Shown: positions 1-5,687 of the stretch, piece after piece
How positions within the stretch are numbered: position 1 is the stretch's first letter
Layout: each line of letters begins with the position of its first letter
Source: Halobacteriales archaeon QH_10_70_21
GTDB lineage: Archaea; Halobacteriota; Halobacteria; Halobacteriales; Haloarculaceae
Reading direction: 5' to 3'
Assembly: GCA_003021325.1 (NCBI GenBank)
Contig: PXQM01000120.1
Location: 1-7,989, forward strand
DNA: 7,989 nucleotides
Translations under genes and position numbers: made by a program
Notes under the pieces: model-generated
Told to the model about the DNA's origin: nothing
Databases searched by the model: none
What the model saw: the letters and a program-made list of their open reading frames with translations, nothing else

Positions 1-147
1 GACGGGCGTGCGGAACTCTACCTCGGCCTCGTGTTCATCGCGTTCGTCCTGTTCGTGCCGCGCGGCATCCTCGGCACGGTCCGGGACCGCCTCGGCGGCA
101 CCGTCGCCGAGAAACTGCCCGAGCGGCTCGACCGCTACCGGCGATAG
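1..147 (+). CDS. Branched-chain amino acid ABC transporter permease, LivM-like (3' end only)
   Basis: The window opens inside this gene in frame 1; 48 residues are visible before a TAG stop. They contain a hydrophobic helix (YLGLVFIAFVLF) followed by VPRGILGTVRDRLGG and a charged tail. A last membrane helix of the form 'GLxFIxxVLFxPRGLxG' is characteristic of the C-terminus of LivM-type permeases of the branched-chain amino acid (HAAT) ABC importer family, which form the membrane channel with LivH. Assignment rests only on this short tail, so a related permease (for example a urea-type importer) is possible. The rest of the gene and any operon partners lie left of the window. It converges on the DUF84 gene, with about 107 bp between the two stops. 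Confidence 0.6.
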   Translation, partial: DGRAELYLGLVFIAFVLFVPRGILGTVRDRLGGTVAEKLPERLDRYRR

Positions 148-220
148 GGCGTACTGCCGGACGGGATTTCGCGGGTGCTCGAACCGGGACGGGGCCGAAA
201 CCCCCGCCGAGAGCGGCTGT

Positions 221-249
221 AGACCGGAGCGCGATGCAGGGGTCTCCGG
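221..249. terminator. Inverted repeats between convergent genes, possible terminator
   Basis: Between the convergent stops at 147 and 255 there are two overlapping, mutually exclusive stems: AGACC (221-225) with GGTCT (241-245), and CCGGAG (224-229) with CTCCGG (244-249), both with loops of about 14-15 nt. There is no clear T tract on either strand, so a terminator role is a guess from position. The rest of 148-254 shows no gene. Confidence 0.2.
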
Positions 250-254
250 CAGTA

Positions 255-767
255 TCAGTACAGGTCGGTCACGAACGGCCCGAGCGCGCCGGCGACGGCC
301 GTCGAGAGCGCCGCCGTGCGGTCGACCCGCCCGCCGGTGAGCGCGCCGGACGCCCCTCGCCCCCGTGCGACGCCCGACTCGTCGAGGACGTCGTCCATCA
401 CGGGGCCGAGTTCCTCGCCGTCCCGCACCCGCCGGGCGACGTCCTCGGGCAGGCGGATGGCCGGGCCGGCGCCGCGCTCGAGGCGGTCGCCGTCGGTCGC
501 GGCGGCCCACATCACGAGGTACAGCCCCGGGGCGCCGTCGAACCCGGCGACGCCGCCCTCGATGCCGACCCCGAGGTCGTGGCCCGCGAGGGCGTTCTCG
601 GCGCGGGTCTCCGCACCGGCGACGGTCTCGGGGTGACCGGTCGGCTGCTCGCTGACCCCCGAGTCGACGGCGACGGCCTCGACGGTTGCGTCCGTGCCGG
701 TCCCCTCTAGCGCCGACGCCACGGCCCGCCGCTTGACCGGGTTTCCGCTTCCGACTCCGACGTGCAT
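255..767 (-). CDS. DUF84 family inosine/xanthosine triphosphatase (YjjX-like house-cleaning NTPase)
   Basis: Predicted 170-aa cytosolic enzyme of the DUF84/YjjX family, which hydrolyses non-canonical purine triphosphates (ITP, XTP) to keep deaminated purines out of nucleic acids. Visible motifs in order: N-terminal HVGVGSGNPVK (residues 2-12), the family's NTP-binding 'S/T-x-NP-x-K' signature; QPTGHPETVAGAETRAENAL (41-60), the conserved 'Q-P-x-x-x-x-E-T-x-x-G-A-x-x-R-A' block; DLGVGIEGGV (64-73); and a C-terminal G-x-LTGG-x-VDRT block (141-151) followed by GPF. Length matches the family. I chose the ATG at 765-767 because the GSGNPVK motif should lie at the extreme N-terminus; the reading frame stays open to a TTG at 827, but those 20 extra residues look non-homologous. 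It is divergent from the opsin gene and looks functionally unrelated to the retinal genes. Confidence 0.92.
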   Translation of the reverse strand: MHVGVGSGNPVKRRAVASALEGTGTDATVEAVAVDSGVSEQPTGHPETVAGAETRAENALAGHDLGVGIEGGVAGFDGAPGLYLVMWAAATDGDRLERGAGPAIRLPEDVARRVRDGEELGPVMDDVLDESGVARGRGASGALTGGRVDRTAALSTAVAGALGPFVTDLY

Positions 768-824
768 GCAGCCCGGTTCCACGCCGGACAGCAAGGGCGT
801 TGTGGAACGGGTATCCGCCTCCGG

Positions 825-831
825 CAAAATA
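825..831 (-). promoter_or_regulatory. Candidate TATA element for the DUF84 gene
   Basis: On the - strand the sequence reads TATTTTG here, the only A/T-rich stretch upstream of the DUF84 start at 767 apart from the opsin promoter itself. It is about 58 bp from the ATG, implying a leader of roughly 30 nt. Placement is inferred from A/T content only. Confidence 0.3.
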
Positions 832-846
832 CCCCAATCAGTTGGG
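831..846 (+). promoter_or_regulatory. Bop-type upstream activator sequence (putative Bat-responsive site)
   Basis: ACCCCAATCAGTTGGG contains a 5-bp inverted repeat, CCCAA (833-837) and TTGGG (842-846), around TCAG. From memory, the UAS of the Halobacterium salinarum bop promoter was defined by mutagenesis as roughly ACCnnactagTTnGG. This sequence keeps the outer CC...TT-n-GG framework, with ATCAG in place of ACTAG. It lies directly upstream of the TATA-like element of the opsin gene, as in H. salinarum, and a Bat homologue is encoded about 2.6 kb away. Similarity and position are seen; binding by Bat is inferred. Confidence 0.5.
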
Positions 847-848
847 TG

Positions 849-857
849 ATTAATTCA
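849..857 (+). promoter_or_regulatory. TATA-like element of the opsin promoter
   Basis: ATTAATTCA is the most A/T-rich stretch before the opsin start. Its centre is about 35 bp upstream of the ATG at 888. With the usual archaeal TATA-to-start distance of about 25-30 bp, transcription would begin near 878-885, giving an almost leaderless mRNA. That agrees with known bop transcripts and with the absence of a Shine-Dalgarno motif before 888. Confidence 0.5.
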
Positions 858-887
858 TTGTGGCAGGTGGTGTAGCTCCAGATACCC

Positions 888-1594
888 ATGCCGACACCTG
901 GAGCCGAACAGATCTGGCTGTGGCTCGGGGCGGTCGGCATGCTGGTGGGCACCCTGTACTTCCTTTCGGACGGCTGGGGCGTCGAGGACCGACGGCGGCG
1001 CGAGTTCTACGTCGTCGTCCTCTTCGCCACCGGCACCGCGTTCGTGAACTACCTGGCGATGGCGGTCGGGTTCGGCATCGCGACCGTCGAGTTGGGCGGT
1101 CGGCCGACCGCGATCTACTGGGCGCGGTACACCGACTGGATATTCACGACGCCGCTTCTGTTCATCGCGCTCGGGTTGCTCGCCGGAGCGACGCGAAACC
1201 AGCTCGCGTTGCTGGTCGGCCTCGACGGCCTGATGGTCGTTGCGGGCGTGCTCGCGACGCTCTCGACCGCGACCGGGCTCTACGCGCCCGCCGGGCAGCC
1301 GCTCGTGTGGTGGGTGGTCTCGTCGGCGTTCTTGCTCGGACTGCTGTACTACCTGTTCGGCCCGCGCTCCGGAACCTCGTCGCGGCCACGTGGCTCTGCT
1401 ACCCCGTCTGGTGGCTGGCCGGCACGAACGGGCTCGGCGTCACCGGCATCGTCGTCGAGACCGCCGGCTTCGTGGTGCTGGACCTCGTCGCGAAGCTCGC
1501 GTTCGGCTACGTCCTCCTGTCGAGCGACGAGGCCCTCGAGGACGCGGCGCAGGCGGCCGACGGCGCGGTCGGGCCGAAGCATCCGGCCGACTGA
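888..1594 (+). pseudogene. bop: Bacteriorhodopsin-family opsin, frameshifted with the E-F loop missing
   Basis: Seven-helix retinal protein of the haloarchaeal bacteriorhodopsin (BR) family, interrupted. From ATG 888 the frame encodes helices A-E: GTLYFLSDGWGV (21-32), helix C with YWARYTDW (77-84) and FTTPL, D113 (BR Asp115) and WW at 141-142 (BR Trp137/138), then LLYYLFGP ending at 1364. Helices F and G continue in another frame from about 1364: ALRNLV, WLCYPVWWLAG (BR Trp182, Tyr185, Pro186, Trp189), and ETAGFVVLDLVAK with BR Glu204, Asp212 and the retinal Schiff-base lysine 216, to a TGA at 1592-1594. About 18 loop residues that relatives carry between E and F are missing, so some 46-52 bp appear deleted, a 3n+1 loss that shifts the frame. 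Unshifted translation runs in the wrong frame to 1709 and lacks the retinal lysine. BR positions: Asp85 D, Thr89 T, Asp96 A, Glu194 N. Family certain; genuine lesion versus assembly error cannot be decided here. Confidence 0.88.
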
Positions 1595-1598
1595 CACC

Positions 1599-1709
1599 AT
1601 GAGGACGACCCGACTCGACATCGAGGCGGCGAACGAACGGTGCGGCGGCAGCCGCCGCTCCGTGCCGGCGGCCTGGGTCGCGACGACGGCCCGTGGTGGA
1701 CCGTGGTGA
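1599..1709 (+). CDS. Possible small basic protein between opsin and crtY (36 aa), doubtful
   Basis: An ATG 5 bp after the opsin stop opens 36 codons, ending in a TGA at 1707-1709. That stop overlaps the likely crtY start GTG (1706-1708) as GTGA, the pattern of translational coupling. The product is arginine-rich, begins MRTTRLDIEAANER, and has one cysteine. Third positions are about 86% G/C, but the overlapping crtY frame is equally G/C-rich here, so this does not discriminate. No Shine-Dalgarno precedes it and I recognise no family. It may simply be leader sequence that lets ribosomes reach crtY. Confidence 0.25.
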   Translation: MRTTRLDIEAANERCGGSRRSVPAAWVATTARGGPW

Positions 1710-2500
1710 GCGGCCCCTCCTACCTCCAGTTCCACGTCGCGTTCATCGTCCCCGCGCTGTCGATGCTGGCGGCGGCGGCGGTGGTGTCGCGGACCCGCAC
1801 CTCCCGCCGGACCGTCTGGTCGGTCGGCGCGCACAGCTACTGGGTCGGCGTCGCCGTCGTCACCCTGCTGGCGGTGGTCTACACGACGCCGTGGGACAAC
1901 TACCTCATCTCGCAGGGCGTCTGGGGCTACGGCGAGGGACAGACGCTCGTCCGGTTCGGGCTGGCGCCGCTCGGCGAGTACCTCTTTTTCGTGCTGCAGC
2001 CGATACTGACGGCGCTGTGGCTGGGCCAGCTGACCCTCCGGGACGGGTGGCCGACGCCGGAGCCGCTCGCCCGCGACGCAAACGGCGCCCGCATCGACTG
2101 GGCTGCGCTGTCGGTCGGCCCGCGGGTGGCTGGCGGCGCGGCCGCCGGCCTGCTCGGCGCCGCCGGTCTGGTGCTGGGCTCGACGACGTCGACCTTCTAC
2201 CTCGGCGCCATCCTGGCCTGGAGCGCTCCCGTGCTCTTCATCCAGTGGGTCGTCGGGCTCCCGCAGCTGCTCCACCAGCGCCGGGTCGTCGCGGTCGGCG
2301 TCGCCGTCCCCACGCTGTACCTGTGGGTGGTCGACCGGGTCGCCATCGCGACCGGCATCTGGCACATCTCCGCCGAGCACACCACCGGCCTGGACATCGT
2401 CGGCCTGCCCGTCGAGGAGGCGCTGTTCTTCGCGGTGACGAACCTCTTCGTCGTCCAGGGGCTGGTGCTGTTCCAGTGGGTGATGGACCGATGGGGGTGA
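1706..2500 (+). CDS. crtY: Lycopene beta-cyclase (fused CrtYc-CrtYd type)
   Basis: Membrane enzyme of 264 aa that cyclises both ends of lycopene to give beta-carotene, the precursor of retinal. It is the heterodimer-type cyclase fused into one chain, and the internal duplication is visible. The first half has PWDNYL (62-67), W73/Y75, R83 and PLGEYLFFVLQP (88-99). The second half has DRVAIATGIWHIS (210-222), TG (227-228) and GLPVEEALFFAVTN (233-246). Several hydrophobic segments cover the chain. I start it at GTG 1706 so the protein begins MSGPSYLQFHVAF, matching the family's N-terminus ('YLQFHxxF'); the frame is open from GTG 1640, but those 22 residues look unrelated, and GTG 1703 is equally possible. 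A weak GGTG-containing Shine-Dalgarno lies about 6 nt upstream. It follows the opsin and overlaps brp by 10 bp, indicating one operon devoted to chromophore supply. Confidence 0.93.
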   Translation: MSGPSYLQFHVAFIVPALSMLAAAAVVSRTRTSRRTVWSVGAHSYWVGVAVVTLLAVVYTTPWDNYLISQGVWGYGEGQTLVRFGLAPLGEYLFFVLQPILTALWLGQLTLRDGWPTPEPLARDANGARIDWAALSVGPRVAGGAAAGLLGAAGLVLGSTTSTFYLGAILAWSAPVLFIQWVVGLPQLLHQRRVVAVGVAVPTLYLWVVDRVAIATGIWHISAEHTTGLDIVGLPVEEALFFAVTNLFVVQGLVLFQWVMDRWG

Positions 2501-3516
2501 CCGTCGGCGGGCGCCCGCGGGCGGTCCTCGACCGGGTCGCGACCCGCCCCGCCTGGGTCGTCTGTGGCGGTCTCGTCGTCCTCTCGGCGCTGTCGGCGCT
2601 GGCCGGCGTCTCGCCCGGACCGACGCTCCGGTACCTCCCGCTGGCGGCCAGCGTCGTCGTTCTCGGGCTTCCGCACGGCGCGGTCGACTACCTCGTCCCC
2701 GCCCGCCTGGGCGACCGCCCGCTGCCGGAGTCGATGGCGCTCGTCGGCGCCGTCTACCTCGTCTTGGGCGGCGCCTACGCCGCGCTCTGGCTCGTCGCGC
2801 CGCTCCCCGCGGCCCTGTGTTTCATCGCCATCACCTGGTTCCACTGGGGGCAGGGCGACGTCCACGCGCTCGTCGCGTTCCTCGACGCCGAACACCTCCG
2901 GTCGCGGCCGCTGCGGGTCGCGACGCTGTTCGTCCGCGGCGGGCTTCCGATGTTCGTCCCGCTCGTCGCCTTCCCCGCCCGGTACCGCGAGGTTGTCGGG
3001 ACGTGGGTCGAGCTGTTCGGCGCGGAACTGGCCGTGGCGTGGCTGTTCGCGCCGGAGACCCGGCTCGTCGGCGGCGCCGCATTCCTCGCGGTCACGGTCG
3101 CGACGCTCGCGGCCGGCTACCGGGTCGCTGGCGCCGCGCGCGGCTGGCGGGTCGACGCCGGCGAGACGGCGCTGCTGTGGGTCGTCTTCCTCACCGTCCC
3201 GCCGCTCGTCGCGGTCGGGGTCTACTTCTGTGTCTGGCACTCGCTGCGGCACGTTCTCCGGGTGGCGTCGGCCGACGAGGCGGCGACGACGGTCCGGGAC
3301 GGGCTCCGGCAGTTCGCCCGCGAGGCCGCGCCGCTGACAGCGCTGGCGCTCGCCTTCCTCGTCGGGTTCGGCGCGCTCGTCCCGGCGTCACCGTCGACGC
3401 CGGCGGAGCTCGCGGGACTGTATCTCGTCTTCGTCGCGGTGCTGACGCTCCCGCACGTGGCCGTCGTGACGTGGATGGACCACCGAGAGGGCGTCTGGCG
3501 CCCTACCCGTGGGTGA
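2491..3516 (+). CDS. brp: Brp/Blh family beta-carotene 15,15'-dioxygenase
   Basis: Integral membrane enzyme of 341 aa that cleaves beta-carotene at the central 15,15' double bond to two molecules of all-trans retinal, the opsin chromophore. Brp/Blh proteins use a non-haem iron held by conserved histidines in membrane helices. Matching residues are H62 in GLPHGAVDYL, H118 in WFHWGQGD, and H250/H254 in WHSLRHVLR; H322 in LPHVAVVTWMD is a further family histidine. About eight hydrophobic segments are evident. The start is ATG 2491, inside the last codons of crtY (10-bp overlap); the reading frame is open upstream to 1693, but that part is a shadow of crtY. The 3' end overlaps the end of bat on the other strand by 14 bp. 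All iron ligands are present and length is normal, so it should be functional. Confidence 0.94.
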   Translation: MGVTVGGRPRAVLDRVATRPAWVVCGGLVVLSALSALAGVSPGPTLRYLPLAASVVVLGLPHGAVDYLVPARLGDRPLPESMALVGAVYLVLGGAYAALWLVAPLPAALCFIAITWFHWGQGDVHALVAFLDAEHLRSRPLRVATLFVRGGLPMFVPLVAFPARYREVVGTWVELFGAELAVAWLFAPETRLVGGAAFLAVTVATLAAGYRVAGAARGWRVDAGETALLWVVFLTVPPLVAVGVYFCVWHSLRHVLRVASADEAATTVRDGLRQFAREAAPLTALALAFLVGFGALVPASPSTPAELAGLYLVFVAVLTLPHVAVVTWMDHREGVWRPTRG

Positions 3517-5542
3517 CCGCCCGCTCGAAGAACGCCTCGGTCAGCTTCCGCTCGGCCGCCCGGAGGTGCTGGTGGTACGTCGAGCGGTCGATGCCCATCG
3601 ACTCGGCCAGCTCCTCGCCGGTGACCGACCGGTTCCACTCGTAGTAGCCGCTGACGTGGGCCTTCCGGAGCGCCGTCAGCTGGCGCTCGGTGAGCCGCTC
3701 CTCGAGGTCGGCGATGAAGCCGCGCTTGGTCTTCGGCGGCCGCTCGCGCTCCCGGTGAGCCGTTATCGTCGTCTCCGGGTACTGCTCCTGGATGAGCTCG
3801 ACGATGGCCCGGACGTCGTTCTCCTTCGGGAGCTCGACGGAGAGCTCGGCGACGCCGTCATCGACGGTTATCGACCGGAGCTTCACGCCGCGCTCGGCCA
3901 GCGTGGCCGTGATGGAGGCGTCGGTGATGTCGAACTCCCAGAGGGTGGCGTCGTCGTACTCGTGGATGGGGGTCGCCGCCTCGATGTCGGGGTAGCCGCC
4001 GGCGACCCCGCGGACGGCCTCGTCGTCGGCGTCCGTCGTGAAGAACATCAGCACCGAACCGTCGTCGCGGTAGACCGACCCCTGGAACTCGAGGTGGCTG
4101 CCGGTCTGCTTCGAGAGGTCGACGAAGAAGAGGTCGCTGTCCGTCGTCTCGAGGACGAGCTCGGTCACGCTGTCGGAGGCGAGTATCCGGCCGCGCTCGA
4201 GGGCGTTGATGGCGGTCCCGGCCGCCCGGCCGAGCGCCTCCAGCACCACCATCTCGTGGTCGTTCAGCGCCTCGCCGTCGGTCGTGTACAGCGTCAGCAC
4301 GCCGTAGGTCGTCTCGCCGTACGACAGCGGAATCGCGGCGATGCCGCTGAGCTCGTCGCCGTCCATCCCCGGCCACCCGGCGGCGGTGTCGGCGAGCGTC
4401 TCCGCGTCCGTACGGAGCTGTATCTCGCCGGTCTCGTAGGCGGCCACCGTCGGCCCGGAGCCGCCGCCGGAGATGTCGACCGCCAGCGCCTCCTCCGGCG
4501 GGGACCACTCGCCGGCCCAGGCGGTGGGGACGAGCGTCTCGACCGAGTAGTCCGGCGCGCCGACCCAGCCGAACTCGTAGGTGCCGTCGGCCGCGACCCG
4601 CTCGCAGACGGCCCGCTCGATCTCCGGCCGGGAGCCCGCCTGCACCAGCTCCCGGGTCACGTTCTGGAGGAGTCCCTCGATGCGGACGAGCAGGTGCTCC
4701 AGCTCCGTCCGCCGCTGTCTGGCCTCCATCTCGGCCTCCTTCCGGTTCGTGATGTCCATCTGGAAGCCGACGAAGTTCGTCACCTTGCCGTCGGCACCGT
4801 GGACCGGCGCGATGTCGACCCGGTTCCAGAACGGCTCGCCGTCGGCCCGGTAGTTCAGCAGCTCGACGGAGACCGGCTCGCCCTCGTCGACCGCCTCCCG
4901 CATCGCGTCGATGGCCTCCTGGTCGGACCCCTTCCCCTGCAGGAACCGACAGTTCCGGCCGACCGACTCCGCCTTCTCGTAGCCGGTCAGCCGCTCGAAG
5001 GCGTCGTTGATGTATATCATCGGATTGTCCGGCCGGTCGGGATCGGTGATGGTGATGCCGACTGGCGCCTCGTCGATGGCCCGCTGTTTCAGGCGGAGCT
5101 CCTCCCGAATGCCGACGTCGTCGATCGGCATCGGCACGGCGCCGCCGTCGCGCGCGGGCCGTCGCCTGCGGACGGCGCTCTCGACGCGGTCGACGAGCGT
5201 CGCCTCCGTCTCCGGGTCCGAGGCCGGGACGAACTCCGAGACGCCGGCCGAGATCGCCCGGCTGGCCACTCGCCCCTCGTCCGACCCCGCGAGCAGGACG
5301 ACCGGAAGCGACGGTCGCGACTCGCGGACGGCCCCGAGGAACGCCAGCCCGTCCGTGGTCTCGTCGTGCGTGACGACCACGCAGTCGACGTCCGCGCCGA
5401 CGCGGTGCGGCTCCGGGACGTCGTCCGGCGCTGCGACCGAGAGGCCGTCCCGCGCTTCGAGCGCGGCCCGCGCCGTTCGCCACCGAGGCGGCCGTTCGGT
5501 GACGAACAGCACGCGAGCCGCCGGACCCCCTGTGTCCTTCAT
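3503..5542 (-). CDS. bat: Bacterio-opsin activator Bat: pseudo-receiver, LOV/PAS, GAF and HTH_10 domains
   Basis: Cytosolic transcription regulator of 679 aa, close in size to H. salinarum Bat (about 674 aa by memory), which activates bop and retinal genes under low oxygen and light. Domains: residues 10-127 resemble a response-regulator receiver (DGLAFL, ISAGVSEFV), but the phospho-Asp position after CVVV is Thr58, so it is probably not phosphorylated; about 150-268 is a PAS domain of LOV type with GRNCRFLQG (Cys198), N230 (ELLNY), N240 (FWN) and Q261 (FVGFQ), the photoactive cysteine and FMN contacts of blue-light receptors; about 268-300 is a probable coiled coil; about 300-448 a GAF domain; about 455-600 the region typical of Bat-like proteins between GAF and HTH; 613-670 an HTH_10 domain (LTERQLTALRKAHVSGYYEW, then ELAESMGIDRSTYHQHLRAAERKL). 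It starts at ATG 5540-5542 with a TATA-like box about 33 bp upstream, and it ends tail to tail with brp. Its predicted target is the opsin promoter at 831-857. Confidence 0.93.
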   Translation of the reverse strand: MKDTGGPAARVLFVTERPPRWRTARAALEARDGLSVAAPDDVPEPHRVGADVDCVVVTHDETTDGLAFLGAVRESRPSLPVVLLAGSDEGRVASRAISAGVSEFVPASDPETEATLVDRVESAVRRRRPARDGGAVPMPIDDVGIREELRLKQRAIDEAPVGITITDPDRPDNPMIYINDAFERLTGYEKAESVGRNCRFLQGKGSDQEAIDAMREAVDEGEPVSVELLNYRADGEPFWNRVDIAPVHGADGKVTNFVGFQMDITNRKEAEMEARQRRTELEHLLVRIEGLLQNVTRELVQAGSRPEIERAVCERVAADGTYEFGWVGAPDYSVETLVPTAWAGEWSPPEEALAVDISGGGSGPTVAAYETGEIQLRTDAETLADTAAGWPGMDGDELSGIAAIPLSYGETTYGVLTLYTTDGEALNDHEMVVLEALGRAAGTAINALERGRILASDSVTELVLETTDSDLFFVDLSKQTGSHLEFQGSVYRDDGSVLMFFTTDADDEAVRGVAGGYPDIEAATPIHEYDDATLWEFDITDASITATLAERGVKLRSITVDDGVAELSVELPKENDVRAIVELIQEQYPETTITAHRERERPPKTKRGFIADLEERLTERQLTALRKAHVSGYYEWNRSVTGEELAESMGIDRSTYHQHLRAAERKLTEAFFERAVTHG

Positions 5543-5572
5543 GGTACTCCCTGGAAATCACGCGCTTGTGGG

Positions 5573-5579
5573 TAATAAG
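5573..5579 (-). promoter_or_regulatory. bat: TATA-like element of the bat promoter
   Basis: The - strand reads CTTATTA, about 31-37 bp upstream of the bat ATG, which predicts a start site near 5546-5550 and a very short leader. Six bases further upstream on the same strand is ACTAG (5585-5589), the pentamer at the centre of the remembered bop UAS consensus; the flanks match poorly. Position and A/T content are seen; function is inferred. Confidence 0.4.
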
Positions 5580-5658
5580 CGTGGCTAGTCGCGGGCGGCA
5601 CGGCGCGACTGCAGTGCCGCGGGAGTGGGTCAAACGGCTCTTTGTCCTTAGGGGAGGA

Positions 5659-5667
5659 GTTTATGAG
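5659..5667 (+). promoter_or_regulatory. TATA-like element of the beta-propeller gene
   Basis: GTTTATGAG lies about 25 bp upstream of the ATG at 5688, the spacing expected for a leaderless haloarchaeal transcript. A purine-rich run, GGGGAGGAG (5651-5659), sits immediately upstream in the place of a BRE. It also looks like a Shine-Dalgarno, but it is too far (about 28 nt) from ATG 5688 to serve it. Confidence 0.4.
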
Positions 5668-5668
5668 T

Positions 5669-5684
5669 AGCCGCCGTAGCGGCT
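5669..5684 (+). repeat. Perfect 6-bp inverted repeat just before the beta-propeller start codon
   Basis: AGCCGC (5669-5674) and GCGGCT (5679-5684) are perfect inverted repeats separated by CGTA and end 3 bp before ATG 5688. As RNA this would fold into a tight G/C hairpin hiding the start; as DNA it could be an operator near the predicted transcription start. With such G/C-rich sequence, chance is also possible. Confidence 0.35.
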
Positions 5685-5687
5685 CGC

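Noticed and set aside
768..827. Extended N-terminus of the DUF84 protein from TTG 827
   Set aside because: The 20 extra residues do not resemble the family, whose NTP-binding motif sits at the very N-terminus, and the extension would run up to the opsin promoter.
861..886. tRNA-like D-arm sequence (GGTGTAGCTCCAG)
   Set aside because: No anticodon arm, T arm or acceptor pairing follows; the opsin coding region begins at once.
1355..1380. Programmed ribosomal frameshift in the opsin gene
   Set aside because: No slippery run is present, and a frameshift alone would leave helices E and F joined by about two residues; the missing loop points to a deletion or assembly error.
1693..2490. Upstream extension of the brp frame through crtY
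   Set aside because: The extension is Arg/Pro/Gly-rich without membrane character, overlapping a well-conserved cyclase; brp similarity starts after ATG 2491.
3509..5575. A 688-codon open frame on the + strand, antisense to bat
   Set aside because: Composition is the mirror of bat (Val/Arg/Leu/Asp-rich, no recognisable domain), while bat has clear LOV, GAF and HTH motifs. Long antisense frames are expected in very G/C-rich DNA.
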